Assembly: GCF_002531725.1 (NCBI RefSeq)
Contig: NZ_NWSQ01000037.1
Location: 1 to 49,629 of the forward strand
From: Rhizobium sp. L43
GTDB lineage: Bacteria; Pseudomonadota; Alphaproteobacteria; Rhizobiales; Rhizobiaceae
Length of the DNA stretch: 49,629 nt
Reading direction: 5' to 3'
The notes under the pieces were generated by a model. The model worked only from the letters and a program-made list of their open reading frames with translations, was not told where the DNA came from and did not search any database. Positions 33,886 through 42,971 of the stretch are shown here, in pieces (the first letter of the stretch is position 1; each line of letters opens with the position of its first letter). Both the position numbers and the translations under genes were made by a program.

Positions 33886-35334
33886 ATGATGCTTCGCGTA
33901 TTCACTGGATTTTTCAGCCTTTTTCTATTGTCCTGTGTCTCCTGGTCTGCGCTTGCTGCGGATAATACCTGCCCGCAGAGAGAAACGATCCTCTCCTTCA
34001 GCGATATCGTTCTTGCCGACCGCGCCGCCTTGCCGCCGCTAATCGCGCGTCGGTACGGCGCGGAGGCTGCATATCTGAAGATCCGCTATGCGACGCTTCC
34101 GGACGAAGAAATCCGCAGCCTCCTGCAGACCTTGCTCGCATCGAATGTTCATAGCGCCGATGACCTTGCCTATGCTTGGCACATCCACCGGGAAGGTTAC
34201 TCGGCGACGATCGCCGCGCTCGGCCAAGAAGGGTTCGATAGGCTCGTTACCACGCTTGGGCCATCGACCATTCGTGCCTTTCTGCTGAACGAAAGAACCC
34301 CTGATGCCCTGATGAAGCGGCTCGCGGATATCGCGACAGAAACGAGGAGCAGTCCAATCCTGCAACTCAGCAACACGCCAAGCTCCATTGCGACGGCCAT
34401 CATCGACCAGCCGGACGAATTCAAGGAGAAGGTCGCCCTTGCCGCGGAAGCCCAAGGTTTATTTTCGGCCTCAGCCCTTGTCGCGGCCAGCGAAAGCAGC
34501 CCACAGGCATGGAACGCATTTCTGGTTCGCAACAAGGGAATACAAATCCCAAGACTGCTGACCTTCGACGCCAGCAAGATGCGGGCCATGGTCGGCAATC
34601 CGGGAATAGAGCGTCAAGATAGCTATTCGACTGGCGAGGAGAGCAGAATCCACTCGGTTCAAATGGCCTCCGCTTTCGAGCCCGAGCAGGACTTTTTGGT
34701 CAGATTGATGGACACCGCGGGGCAGTTCAGAAACCTTGAGCGCGCCGCCCGTACCCTGCTGTCGCAAATCCAGAGCGGCGCAATCAAAAGAAACGGCAGT
34801 ATGGATACCGCATGGCTGTTCGCCTATCGAAGCGCTACCTATTTTCTCGGTCGGCCCCAGGTCGAGTCTTTGCTTGACATCTTGCCTTATGCCGGCCGGC
34901 GGTATGTCAGGTCTTCGGGCGCCTTCATGTTACGAGACGTCATTGACCAGCTTCTGGTGATCGAGGCATTGCAGCCTTACGTAACAGGCAAGGTGAGCGA
35001 CATCCCGCTGTGGCCCGTCGGCGTGTCTGACAAGATCAAGGCCGATTGGCCGCGCTGGAGCGATCTGGCCACGAAGGTTCGCGATGGAGCTGTTTCGCCC
35101 GCCCTCGCCGCCGCCCCGGCAACGTTCGGGATGGTGTCGGAACTTCTTTTTGCCAAAGCGAACCAGCCGGCATTGCGAGCATTCGTCGAGCAGGCTCCCG
35201 CCGGCCAAACTCGCGTCTCCGTGGCCAATGATTTCGCCATCCGCCTCGACCGCGCCTGCGCCGCCTACCTCTACCACCCGACAGAGGCCGCAACGCTCCA
35301 AGGTCAACCGATCTTTAAATTCGACACGGAGTGA
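33886..35334 (+). CDS. exported hypothetical protein, 482 aa
   Basis: A 482-residue protein I do not recognise. It has a signal peptide (VFTGFFSLFLLSCVSWSALA, cleavage near AADNTC) and is largely helical afterwards, with segments such as RYGAEAAYLKIRYATLPDEE and IRSLLQTLLASNVHSADDLA that suggest an armadillo-like solenoid. Two Cys (residues about 29 and 464) could form a disulfide. AAAGGA precedes ATG 33886; ATG 33889 is equivalent. It is followed 9 bp later by an exonuclease gene, so the two are probably co-transcribed, without an obvious functional link. Confidence 0.7.
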   Translation: MMLRVFTGFFSLFLLSCVSWSALAADNTCPQRETILSFSDIVLADRAALPPLIARRYGAEAAYLKIRYATLPDEEIRSLLQTLLASNVHSADDLAYAWHIHREGYSATIAALGQEGFDRLVTTLGPSTIRAFLLNERTPDALMKRLADIATETRSSPILQLSNTPSSIATAIIDQPDEFKEKVALAAEAQGLFSASALVAASESSPQAWNAFLVRNKGIQIPRLLTFDASKMRAMVGNPGIERQDSYSTGEESRIHSVQMASAFEPEQDFLVRLMDTAGQFRNLERAARTLLSQIQSGAIKRNGSMDTAWLFAYRSATYFLGRPQVESLLDILPYAGRRYVRSSGAFMLRDVIDQLLVIEALQPYVTGKVSDIPLWPVGVSDKIKADWPRWSDLATKVRDGAVSPALAAAPATFGMVSELLFAKANQPALRAFVEQAPAGQTRVSVANDFAIRLDRACAAYLYHPTEAATLQGQPIFKFDTE

Positions 35335-35343
35335 GCGTCGACC

Positions 35344-35958
35344 ATGAAGACCGCCATCATATTCGACTGTGAATTTCTGTGCCTCGAAGGCTCACAGCGC
35401 AGATTTTGGTGCGCGGCCCATGATCCCGATCCCGTCATTGCGCAGATCGGAGCCGTCAAGCTCGGTCTCGAAGGCGAGTTTCCGATCCTTGGTACGTACA
35501 AATCCTATATCAGGCCCGTCGATCGCTTCGGCAAGCGGTATCCGCTCGATCCTTATTTCACCCATCTGACCGGAATCACCGAAGAGGATATCGACGCTCA
35601 TGGCGTGGCGTTGGAGGATGCGCTTTCCGGTATCGACAGCTTTTCGGGCGGCGCCCGGTTTTGGTCCTGGGGTAAGGATGAGATGAACATGGTGGCCATC
35701 AGCTGCTATGTCGCAGGCATTCAGCCCTCCATCCCGGCCCGCCGGTTCGACAACGCCGTCAAGCTTCTCATCGCAGCGGGCATGCCGATCGAGGATTTGG
35801 CAAAGACGCCCAGCAACAAGCTGGCCGACTACTACAACGTCGACCATCCTCCATTGCAGGCGCATGACGGGCTCGACGATGCTCTGTCGCTATCATACAC
35901 GCTGCAGCATCTGATGAAGATCGGGAAATTGCAGCCCGAGGTTTTCGATCGGCTCTGA
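35344..35958 (+). CDS. DEDD-type 3'-5' exonuclease (RNase T fold)
   Basis: A 204-residue protein of the DnaQ-like exonuclease superfamily. Exo I is FDCEFL (D8, E10), exo II lies in ARFWSWGKDEMNMVAISCYV and exo III is AHDGLDDALSLSYTL with the catalytic His and Asp. It acts on RNA or DNA ends; the family includes RNase T, oligoribonuclease and ERI-1-like enzymes, and I cannot tell which. GGAGTGAG overlapping the upstream stop serves as ribosome-binding site, implying coupling to the preceding exported protein. Confidence 0.85.
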   Translation: MKTAIIFDCEFLCLEGSQRRFWCAAHDPDPVIAQIGAVKLGLEGEFPILGTYKSYIRPVDRFGKRYPLDPYFTHLTGITEEDIDAHGVALEDALSGIDSFSGGARFWSWGKDEMNMVAISCYVAGIQPSIPARRFDNAVKLLIAAGMPIEDLAKTPSNKLADYYNVDHPPLQAHDGLDDALSLSYTLQHLMKIGKLQPEVFDRL

Positions 35959-36030
35959 AGGCACGAGACAAGAGGGGCTTGAAGCAGCGACCGGCCAAAC
36001 GGCGGGCACTGCTTTCTTAGGGCGGGCAGC

Positions 36031-36468
36031 TTATTGCTGCTGTTGCGCTGGCGCCGCCGGCGGCGGCGTGCCGATCTTTTCCAGAACCTTCTTGGCCAGG
36101 GCCGGGTCGCTCTGGGCGGCGGTCAGAATCGAGGAATATTCCTCGACGGAGATGCCGTTGGAGGCTTCGACGGTGTCGACCATCTGCTTCTTGGCTTCTT
36201 CCTGCAGCTTTTGCTTGGCAGCCTCGTCCTTCGTCGCGCCGATCTTGGCCGAATATTCCTGCCTGACCTTGTCGACCTGCAGATAGGCAACGGCAAAGGC
36301 CTCGATTTTCTGATCGCTGACGGGGGCGGCCGCACCGTTGCCGCCGCTCTGTCCCTGCATCGGCGCCTGGCCTTGTGCCGGCTGCTGCTGAGCGGATGCC
36401 GGGCTGAAAGCAAGCAGGCTGAAGACCGCAGCGGTCATCGTTGCGACGGGTGTGTAACGAGTGATCAT
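36031..36468 (-). CDS. DUF4168 domain exported protein
   Basis: A 145-residue protein with a signal peptide (MITRYTPVATMTAAVFSLLA, cleavage after ASA) and a Gln/Gly-rich linker. A DUF4168 helical domain follows (SDQKIEAFAVAYLQVDKVRQ, GISVEEYSSILTAAQSDPAL). The Pro/Gln-rich tail ends QQQQ. AAAGGAAC precedes ATG 36468. The domain is common in periplasmic proteins of rhizobia and cyanobacteria; function unknown. Confidence 0.85.
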   Translation of the reverse strand: MITRYTPVATMTAAVFSLLAFSPASAQQQPAQGQAPMQGQSGGNGAAAPVSDQKIEAFAVAYLQVDKVRQEYSAKIGATKDEAAKQKLQEEAKKQMVDTVEASNGISVEEYSSILTAAQSDPALAKKVLEKIGTPPPAAPAQQQQ

Positions 36469-36695
36469 ATTCGTTCCTTTTCACGTGCATGATTTGATCG
36501 GCAGCAGGACCGCCTCGGTCGATCGCTCAGCCGCTGGGGCTGGCGAGGTCGCAACGATGGAACCTTTAAGAGGGCACGGTGCGGCGGTAACGGGGCGATT
36601 TGCTGACGATTGAGCGGCGGCTTTGTGACCGTCGACGGCCGGCTGCTGGTCAGCGCGCCTTCACCCCAACGCTTGGTGCGACCGGGTCAACCACC

Positions 36696-37559
36696 CTATC
36701 TTGCAAACCGCCGGGCGCCAGCCACGCACAGGATGACCGCGACGGTAACGGCCAGCATGGCCCAGGTCACAGGCTCGTGCAGCAGGGTGGCGGCAAGCGC
36801 CAGGCCGAAGAACGGCTGAAGCAGCTGCAACTGGCCGACGGCGGCGATGCCGCCCTGCGACAGGCCGCGATACCAGAAGATGAAGCCGATCAGCATGGAA
36901 AACAGCGAGACATAGGCAAGGCCGAGCAGCGCCGGCGTTTCAATGCCGGAAAAGCTCGCCGGCCGATGCAAAAGCGCAACCGCGACCATCACCGGCAGCG
37001 ACAGCACCAGCGCCCAGGAAATCACCTGCCAGCCGCCGAGTGTGCGCGACAGCCTGCCGCCTTCGGCATAGCCGAGGCCGCAGACGATGATCGCCGCCAG
37101 CATCAAGAGGTCGCCGATCGGTGACGCCGTCAGCCCTTGCGTCAGCGCGAAGCCCGCCACCAGCGCGCTGCCCAGGATGGAAAACAGCCAGAATGCCGGC
37201 TTCGGCCGTTCTCCGCCGCGGATCACGCCGAAGATCGCCGTTGCCAGCGGCAAGAGACCGACGAAGACAATCGAATGGGCTGACGTGACGTGCTGCAGCG
37301 CCAGCGCCGTCAGCAGGGGGAAGCCGACCACGACGCCGAGCGCGACGACGACAAGGGAGAGCAGATCGCGCCCGCTCGGCCGCTTCTCCCGGAAGGCGAT
37401 CAGCAGGCTAAGCGCCAGAATGCCGGCGATCGCCGCGCGCGCCACGGTCAGGAAGACGGGATCGAACTGCATCACCGCCACGCGCGTCGCCGGCAGTGAT
37501 CCGCTGAAGATCACCACCCCGATAAAACCATTGATCCATCCCGATGCCATGCGGTCCAT
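36696..37559 (-). CDS. EamA (DMT) family transporter
   Basis: A 287-residue membrane protein with ten predicted helices in two EamA repeats. The repeats begin INGFIGVVIFSGSLPATRVA and LTASPIGDLLMLAAIIVCGL. Such exporters move amino acids or other metabolites out of the cell. It is divergent from a MocR-type regulator gene 90 bp away, a common pairing in which the regulator controls the transporter in response to a PLP-bound amine or amino acid. Confidence 0.9.
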   Translation of the reverse strand: MDRMASGWINGFIGVVIFSGSLPATRVAVMQFDPVFLTVARAAIAGILALSLLIAFREKRPSGRDLLSLVVVALGVVVGFPLLTALALQHVTSAHSIVFVGLLPLATAIFGVIRGGERPKPAFWLFSILGSALVAGFALTQGLTASPIGDLLMLAAIIVCGLGYAEGGRLSRTLGGWQVISWALVLSLPVMVAVALLHRPASFSGIETPALLGLAYVSLFSMLIGFIFWYRGLSQGGIAAVGQLQLLQPFFGLALAATLLHEPVTWAMLAVTVAVILCVAGARRFAR

Positions 37560-37608
37560 GATGCGCTGCGCTCCTTCACTATCTGGTCCTTATCGGCCAA
37601 CAGCGATG

Positions 37609-37649
37609 GCCATGACAGTGACAGTCTGATACAATTTTGCAAAACTGTA
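37609..37649. promoter_or_regulatory. shared control region of EamA and MocR genes
   Basis: The gap contains a TGACAGTGACAGT direct repeat and ACAGT (37621-37625) facing ACTGT (37644-37648). MocR regulators usually bind direct or inverted repeats in such divergent promoters. The exact operator cannot be fixed by eye. Confidence 0.35.
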
Positions 37650-39059
37650 ATGGTTCAGAAAGCAATACAGATGAACGAAGGACGCACACGCGTGGAGATG
37701 GTCGTCGCGACGATCAGGCAGCGCATCGCCGGGCGCAGCCTGACACCGGGCGCCAAGCTGCCTTCGGTCCGGGGACTGGCGGCAACGTTGAAGCTGTCGA
37801 CATCGACCGTCGTCGACGCCTATGAGCGGTTGGTCGCCGAAGGCGCGATCCTGGCAAGACCGGGTTCAGGGTTTTATGTCGCCAATCAGGCAGCCCCCTT
37901 TGCGCTTGCCGAGGCCGGGCCGAGGCTCGACCGCGCCGTCGATCCGTTCTGGATATCGCGGCAATCACTGGAGGCTGACGAAACCGACCTGAAGCCCGGT
38001 TGCGGCTGGCTGCCACCCTCCTGGCTGCCGGGCGAAGGCATGCGCCGCGGGCTGAGGACGCTTGCCCGCGCCGACGGGGCAGCACTTGCCGATTACAGCT
38101 CGCCGCTCGGCTTACCGCAGCTGCGCCAGCTGATTTCGCGGCGCATGGGCGAACGGGGGATCGAAGCCTCCCCTGAGCAGATCATGCTGGCCGATTCCGG
38201 CACGCAGGCAATCGATCTGCTCTGCCGTTTCCTGCTGGAACCCGGCGACACGGTGCTGGTCGACGACCCCTGCTATTTCAATTTCCATGCGCTGCTGCGC
38301 GCCCACCGGGCAAAGATCGTCGGCGTCCCCTACACCCCGTCCGGTCCCGATATCGAGCTGTTCGCGCAAGTCGCCGCCGAAGAGCGGCCGCGGCTCTACA
38401 TCACCAACTCCGCCATCCACAATCCCACAGGCGCAACGCTTTCCCCGGTGACCGCCCACCGGCTGCTGAAACTCGCCGACCAGTTCGACCTGACCATCAT
38501 CGAGGACGATATCTTTGCCGATTTCGAATATACGCCGGCGCCCCGCCTTGCCGCCTTCGACGGGCTGGAGCGGGTCATCCACATCGGCAGCTTTTCGAAA
38601 ACCCTGTCGGCCTCGGCCCGCTGCGGCTTCGTCGCGGCGAAACCCGAATGGATCGATGGCCTGACCGACCTCAAGATCGCCACCTCCTTCGGCGGCGGAC
38701 GGCTGACGGCGGAACTGGTGCTGATCGTCTTGAGCGACGGCAGCTATCGCAAACACATGGAGACGCTGAGACACCAGCTCTCCCGGGCAATGAGCGAAGT
38801 CGCGGTCCGGCTGAAGAGCTTGGGGATAGTGCCCTGGCTGGAGCCGCAGGCCGGAATGTTCCTCTGGTGCCGCCTGCCCGACGGCATCGACGCGGCTGAT
38901 GTGGCGCGGGCCGCACTGGAAAAGAGGATCGTGCTGGCGCCGGGAAACGCCTTCAGCCTGTCGCAATCGGCAACGAATTTCATGCGTTTCAATGTGTCTC
39001 AGACGCTGGATGCGCGGGTGTTCGAGGTGTTGGGGGATGCGCTGGCGGGACGAGGATAA
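37650..39059 (+). CDS. MocR-type (GntR HTH-aminotransferase) regulator
   Basis: A 469-residue protein. The N-terminal GntR winged helix (VVATIRQRIAGRSLTPGAKL, RGLAATLKLSTSTVVDAYER, about 15-70) is fused to a fold-type I aminotransferase. The PLP lysine lies in HIGSFSKTLSASARCGF (about 312-328), and IIEDDIFADFEY, GTQAIDLLC and FLWCRLPDG are the usual landmarks. MocR proteins use PLP and an amine or amino acid ligand to regulate transcription rather than catalysing transamination. It probably controls the divergent EamA gene. ATG 37650 lacks a clear ribosome-binding site; ATG 37671 is an alternative. Confidence 0.9.
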   Translation: MVQKAIQMNEGRTRVEMVVATIRQRIAGRSLTPGAKLPSVRGLAATLKLSTSTVVDAYERLVAEGAILARPGSGFYVANQAAPFALAEAGPRLDRAVDPFWISRQSLEADETDLKPGCGWLPPSWLPGEGMRRGLRTLARADGAALADYSSPLGLPQLRQLISRRMGERGIEASPEQIMLADSGTQAIDLLCRFLLEPGDTVLVDDPCYFNFHALLRAHRAKIVGVPYTPSGPDIELFAQVAAEERPRLYITNSAIHNPTGATLSPVTAHRLLKLADQFDLTIIEDDIFADFEYTPAPRLAAFDGLERVIHIGSFSKTLSASARCGFVAAKPEWIDGLTDLKIATSFGGGRLTAELVLIVLSDGSYRKHMETLRHQLSRAMSEVAVRLKSLGIVPWLEPQAGMFLWCRLPDGIDAADVARAALEKRIVLAPGNAFSLSQSATNFMRFNVSQTLDARVFEVLGDALAGRG

Positions 39060-39352
39060 TGGAAGCCATGAAGCGTCCGTGGCGAGGCAATAGCGAACGG
39101 CTTGCACCCTCTTCTCCCCGGCGGGGAGAAGGTGGCCCGAAGGGTCGGATGAGGGGGCCGCACGGCACCCTTCACGTTGCCCTTCGCTTGCGCTCAGCGC
39201 ATTCGCGGCTTTGCCGCTCACCCCCTCATCGCCTCGCTATCGCTCCGGCACTTCTCCCCGCTGGGGAGAAGAGATATGCGGCAGCGCCTCGCCCTTCTTG
39301 AAAGTATCTTTTCCGGAAATGGAGAGCGTTGTCCTTCCTTCCCCAGCGACCA
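39060..39352. repeat. mirror pair of hairpins between convergent genes
   Basis: Two copies of the hairpin CTTCTCCCC/GGGGAGAAG lie at 39111-39131 and 39251-39271. Between them, GATGAGGGGG and CCCCCTCATC face each other, so the region can fold as one large structure. It separates the convergent MocR and response-regulator genes and probably acts as a bidirectional terminator. The motif occurs again at about 33669-33691. Confidence 0.7.
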
Positions 39353-39754
39353 TCAAAACGACCGATTGACCGCCTTGTCGTTCTCCAGGCGCGTCACACA
39401 GCCTTCGAGCTTGGCAAGCAGCAGATCGAAGTCGAGCGGCTTGGTCAGATAGTCCGCCGCTCCGCCGCGCAGGCCGGCGAGTGTGTTTTCCCGGTCGGTC
39501 AGCGCCGTCAGCAGGATGAAGGGGATGTTGGAAAGCTCGGGATGATTGATCTGGATTTCTGCCAGAAGCTGGTGCCCGTCCATGACAGGCATCGAAATAT
39601 CGCTGATGACGATGTCGGGCCATTTCGACAGGATCATCTCCAGCCCTTCGGCGCCGTTCGAGGCCTCGATCGTTTTATAGCCGGCTTCGTTCAACTCCTC
39701 GACAAGGAGGTTCCGAATCTCGACTTCGTCTTCCACGCACAGAACTGTAACCAT
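39353..39754 (-). CDS. single-domain response regulator (CheY-like)
   Basis: A 133-residue receiver domain without an output domain. Acidic pocket E8-D9, phospho-acceptor D52 (VISDISMPVMDG), Thr in LLTALT and K103 (LTKPLD) are all present. ATG 39754 is chosen because AAGGAAG precedes it; an open extension to 39775 overlaps the kinase gene's end. It lies 10 bp after the CHASE4 histidine kinase gene, its obvious cognate kinase. With no DNA-binding domain, it must act by protein contact or pass phosphate onward. Confidence 0.93.
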   Translation of the reverse strand: MVTVLCVEDEVEIRNLLVEELNEAGYKTIEASNGAEGLEMILSKWPDIVISDISMPVMDGHQLLAEIQINHPELSNIPFILLTALTDRENTLAGLRGGAADYLTKPLDFDLLLAKLEGCVTRLENDKAVNRSF

Positions 39755-39764
39755 AAGCTCTTCC

Positions 39765-41510
39765 TTAAGCTGCAACGTGTTGATCCGACAATAGAAACTC
39801 TATTGGCAGAAGAATGGTGAATGTTGTCCCCTGGCCGAGCGCGCTCGTCACCTCGACGGTGCCGCCATGCAGCTCGACGACCTGCTTGACGACGTTCAGG
39901 CCGATGCCGGTGCCGGCAATGCCCGTTGCGCTGCGGGCGCGGTAATAGGGTTGGAACAGCTTCGGCAGATCGTCCGCATCCATGCCGATGCCGCTGTCGG
40001 AGATGGCGATCTCCACGGTCTTGTCGTCGGCCCGGGCGCGAACATGAATGTCGGGCGCGTTGGGCGAATATTTGACGGCGTTAGAAATCAGGTTGGTGAA
40101 GACCTGTTCCATCGCGCTGCGGTCGAACGTCAATGTATCGGGTATGGGCGCGAGATCGAGATGGAACTGATGCGAGCGGCTGAGGTGGCGTTGCCTGTCG
40201 CAGCAGGTGGCGAGCACGGCTTTCAGATCGCCTTCGCTCCGCTTCAAGTTAATCTGCCCGGTTTCGAGCCGGCCGCTGGCGAGGATGCTTTCCATCAGAT
40301 CGACCATGCGCACCACCGCGCTGCGGATCACGCCGGCTTTTTCGTGAACGTAATCGCCGCTGACATTGGTGGTCGAACGGCAGAGCCGCTGGGCAGCGGC
40401 GTCGATGATGGCGAGCGGCGTGCGAAACTCGTGCGACGCCATGGCGACGAACTGCCGCTGGAGCGCATTCACCTGGCGTTCGTGCACCAGCAGCCGGTCC
40501 AGTTCCTCTCTCTGCCTTTCGATCTCGGCCGTTCGATCGGCCACCATCTCTTCCAGATGGTTGCGGTGGTGGGTAAGCTCGGCCTGGCTGTCCAGCAGGG
40601 TCAGCGAGGTGCGATGCAGACCGCGTCCGAGCCAGAATACGACGGTGATCAGCAGCGCCAGGCAGCCAAGCCCGGCCGGCGCGATCTGTTGAAGCAGCAT
40701 GAATCCCGGCAGGATGGGCGGCCATACGAGATAGCCGATCGTGCCGCCGTCATGGGACGGCACAGCGACCTGCACCCGCTCATCCGCACTTTTCGAAGGC
40801 GTGAAATGCAATCCTTCGAGCCGCGCATGATGGGCGATGTTTTCAGCAACTTTTCCATCGATGAACTTGACCGAGACGGCGATGAACTCCTGGCCCGCCT
40901 CGACCTGCATCCTGGCCGAACTCGGCAGAATGGGGCGCGCGCTGGCTATTGCCGGCCTGTTGCCGATCATGATCGTGCGAACCTCAGCCAGCTGACCAAG
41001 CGGTTCGGCGCCGGGCTTTGCAGCCCGCTCGACGAGAGTGGCGCGCATTTCTCCGGCGAGAGCGGCCATCTCTTGGCCGTCGTCGCTGCCGAGCCGGGGC
41101 GGCATGGCATCCGCGCCGTCGCGGAACGCGAACATCAGGCGATTGGTATCGTCGAAGATATAGGTCCTGTCATGTCCGAAATACCGGCTCGTCCACTGGC
41201 CGACATTATCGAGCAGCCAGTCATGGTTGCGCTGATTGGCGTAGAGGAAGGCATCATCCCATTTGGCGACGCTTTCCTGCTCCCGGGGGAGCGCTGCGAT
41301 CTGCTCTTCCAGGCCTTGGCCGACAAAGTCCGCCTGCCGGCGCAACGAGAGGTCGTCGACCTTGACGGCGGCGAGCCACGCAAATCCGCACAGCAACACG
41401 GCCGCCGCGCAGGTGAGCGTCACCAAGACGAATGTGATGTGGGATGTGAGCCTGACCTTCAATACCCGCAACCTTTTGATGGCGACTGCCACTGAGAAAT
41501 TGACACGCAA
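39765..41510 (-). CDS. CHASE4 domain sensor histidine kinase
   Basis: Up to 581 residues. A transmembrane helix (ITFVLVTLTCAAAVLLCGFA, about 25-44) precedes a periplasmic CHASE4 domain (about 55-255, with VAKWDDAFLYANQRN). A second helix (about 273-292) and a coiled coil follow, then HisKA with the phospho-acceptor in VAMASHEFRTPLAII, and HATPase_c with N-box FTNLISNAVKYSPN and G-boxes DSGIGMD and GTGIGLNVVKQ. The frame begins at TTG 41510 with no ribosome-binding site, so the true start may be an internal codon such as the TTG about 17 codons in. It pairs with the adjacent receiver protein. Ligand unknown. Confidence 0.92.
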   Translation of the reverse strand: MRVNFSVAVAIKRLRVLKVRLTSHITFVLVTLTCAAAVLLCGFAWLAAVKVDDLSLRRQADFVGQGLEEQIAALPREQESVAKWDDAFLYANQRNHDWLLDNVGQWTSRYFGHDRTYIFDDTNRLMFAFRDGADAMPPRLGSDDGQEMAALAGEMRATLVERAAKPGAEPLGQLAEVRTIMIGNRPAIASARPILPSSARMQVEAGQEFIAVSVKFIDGKVAENIAHHARLEGLHFTPSKSADERVQVAVPSHDGGTIGYLVWPPILPGFMLLQQIAPAGLGCLALLITVVFWLGRGLHRTSLTLLDSQAELTHHRNHLEEMVADRTAEIERQREELDRLLVHERQVNALQRQFVAMASHEFRTPLAIIDAAAQRLCRSTTNVSGDYVHEKAGVIRSAVVRMVDLMESILASGRLETGQINLKRSEGDLKAVLATCCDRQRHLSRSHQFHLDLAPIPDTLTFDRSAMEQVFTNLISNAVKYSPNAPDIHVRARADDKTVEIAISDSGIGMDADDLPKLFQPYYRARSATGIAGTGIGLNVVKQVVELHGGTVEVTSALGQGTTFTILLPIEFLLSDQHVAA

Positions 41511-41595
41511 AGGTTGACGGATTGTGAATTATGCGCTCCCGTGCGGGTCCGCGGCAGGTCTCTCATAGGCATCGCGATCATTGAAGGAGAAGCAC

Positions 41596-42147
41596 ATGGA
41601 TGCAGCATCGTCGGATACATCAGGCATCAGGATCGAACCGATCGCTGCCGCTCATATCGACAGCTTTCATCATGCGCTCGACGTGGTCGCGCGGGAGAAA
41701 AAATACCTGTCCATGCTGGAAGCAACTCCCCTGCCGCAGACGCGTGAGTTCGTGACGGGCATGATTGCAAAAGGCAATCCGCAATTCGTTGCCACCGCTC
41801 AAGGCCAGGTCGTCGGCTGGTGCGACATCAGTCGGCATTTTTTCCCGTCGCACGCCCATCGCGGAAAGCTCGGAATGGGGATCCTTCCCGCCTATCGGGG
41901 CAAGGGTCTGGGACGCATGCTCATCGAGGCGACACTGAGAGCCGCGCAGAAAAGCGGTTTTGCCAGGGTTGAACTCGATGTTTATGAGGACAACGCTCGT
42001 GCTATCGCTCTCTACGAAAAGATGGGATTTGCCCGCGAAGGCATCGTCCGGCGTGCGGCACGCATCGACGGTCGGTTCATCGATGCGATCAGCATGGCGC
42101 TTCTGTTCGACGAGCGCGGCGCGGCTGATATCGCCGAGAATTCTTGA
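41596..42147 (+). CDS. GNAT family N-acetyltransferase
   Basis: A 183-residue GNAT enzyme. The acetyl-CoA loop is GILPAYRGKGLGRMLIEATL (motif A, R/Q-x2-G-x-G/A), with ELDVYEDNARAIALYEKMGF as motif B. The C-terminal RRAARIDGRFIDAISMALL resembles the RimJ/phosphinothricin-type subgroup. ATG 41596 has AAGGAGAA at good distance. Acceptor unknown: small molecule or protein N-terminus. It is divergent from the CHASE4 kinase. Confidence 0.9.
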   Translation: MDAASSDTSGIRIEPIAAAHIDSFHHALDVVAREKKYLSMLEATPLPQTREFVTGMIAKGNPQFVATAQGQVVGWCDISRHFFPSHAHRGKLGMGILPAYRGKGLGRMLIEATLRAAQKSGFARVELDVYEDNARAIALYEKMGFAREGIVRRAARIDGRFIDAISMALLFDERGAADIAENS

Positions 42148-42275
42148 ACGAGTCCAGCTGACTCCTACCTCTCGGACGATCCTCTTTTCGACCGGGAGTT
42201 GGAACAAATGCTCTTTCACGCGATTAGTCCGATGCGAATGCGCCGCCATGCATCGGGCTCAGCGAGGAGGCAGCC

Positions 42276-42971
42276 ATGCACATTACTCGCCGGCAATTTG
42301 CAGCGCTTGCAGCCGTAGTTTTCCTGCCGGGGATGGCACGCGCGGCAGACCAGGAGAACGCTCTCTTCTGGCGCGCCAAATCTCCCGCGAATGACCATGT
42401 GCTTTTCGGCTACGTGCGCATCCGCGCCGACACTTTTCCTGACATCGTCGCCGAGGGAAAACGCCTGGTCGATCAATCGAAGACGGTGCTGATCGACGTC
42501 AATCCCAGCCTCACCCTGTCGACCACCAAGTTCAGGAACAGTGATATCAAGCCCGTCTTTACAGGTTTGACGCCATCCGATCAGGATGAGTTCAAGACCA
42601 TTTTCTCGACATCCCCGGCAAAGGGAGCGATCGAAAAGCTTTCCGGTTTCGAGGCGAGCCTGCTCCTCATCGGCGAAGGACAGCATGCCTTCGGCCCCGA
42701 CGCGCCGAGCATCGGCCTGGCGCTTGCGAAGTACGGCGTATCGATCGGGCGCGATGTGAAGACGCTTGCCGCCGACGGGGAAATGCAGGCCATGCAGAAG
42801 CCATTGACGCTCGAAACGGTCAATTCCGTCGGCCCCGCCTCGATCGCCTATCTTCTCGAGCTGCGCCGCCGGATCGGACTGATCGGCGCCCATTTCGACG
42901 AGCTGTACAAGGCTCGAAAGAGCGCAGAGATCGCACGCCTCGGAGAGGAAATCACCACCAAGGTATCGTGA
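42276..42971 (+). CDS. exported TraB/GumN-like protein (distant)
   Basis: A 231-residue protein. The N-terminus MHITRRQFAALAAVVFLPGM is a Tat-like or Sec signal (RRQF), with cleavage after ARA. The mature part opens ALFWRAKSPANDHVLFGYVR and continues IVAEGKRLVDQSKTVLIDVN, which has the layout of the TraB/GumN fold (first strand with a G-x-[VI]-[HR] turn, then an acidic strand). The usual GTxH is GYVR here, so key residues differ and the assignment is tentative. GAGGAGG precedes ATG 42276. The stop overlaps a small downstream ORF. Confidence 0.55.
   Translation: MHITRRQFAALAAVVFLPGMARAADQENALFWRAKSPANDHVLFGYVRIRADTFPDIVAEGKRLVDQSKTVLIDVNPSLTLSTTKFRNSDIKPVFTGLTPSDQDEFKTIFSTSPAKGAIEKLSGFEASLLLIGEGQHAFGPDAPSIGLALAKYGVSIGRDVKTLAADGEMQAMQKPLTLETVNSVGPASIAYLLELRRRIGLIGAHFDELYKARKSAEIARLGEEITTKVS

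Noticed and set aside
39867..41495. Long plus-strand frame opposite the CHASE4 kinase gene
   Set aside because: Composition is that of a complementary shadow (Asp/Arg/Ala-rich), without any domain; the minus-strand kinase motifs are unmistakable.
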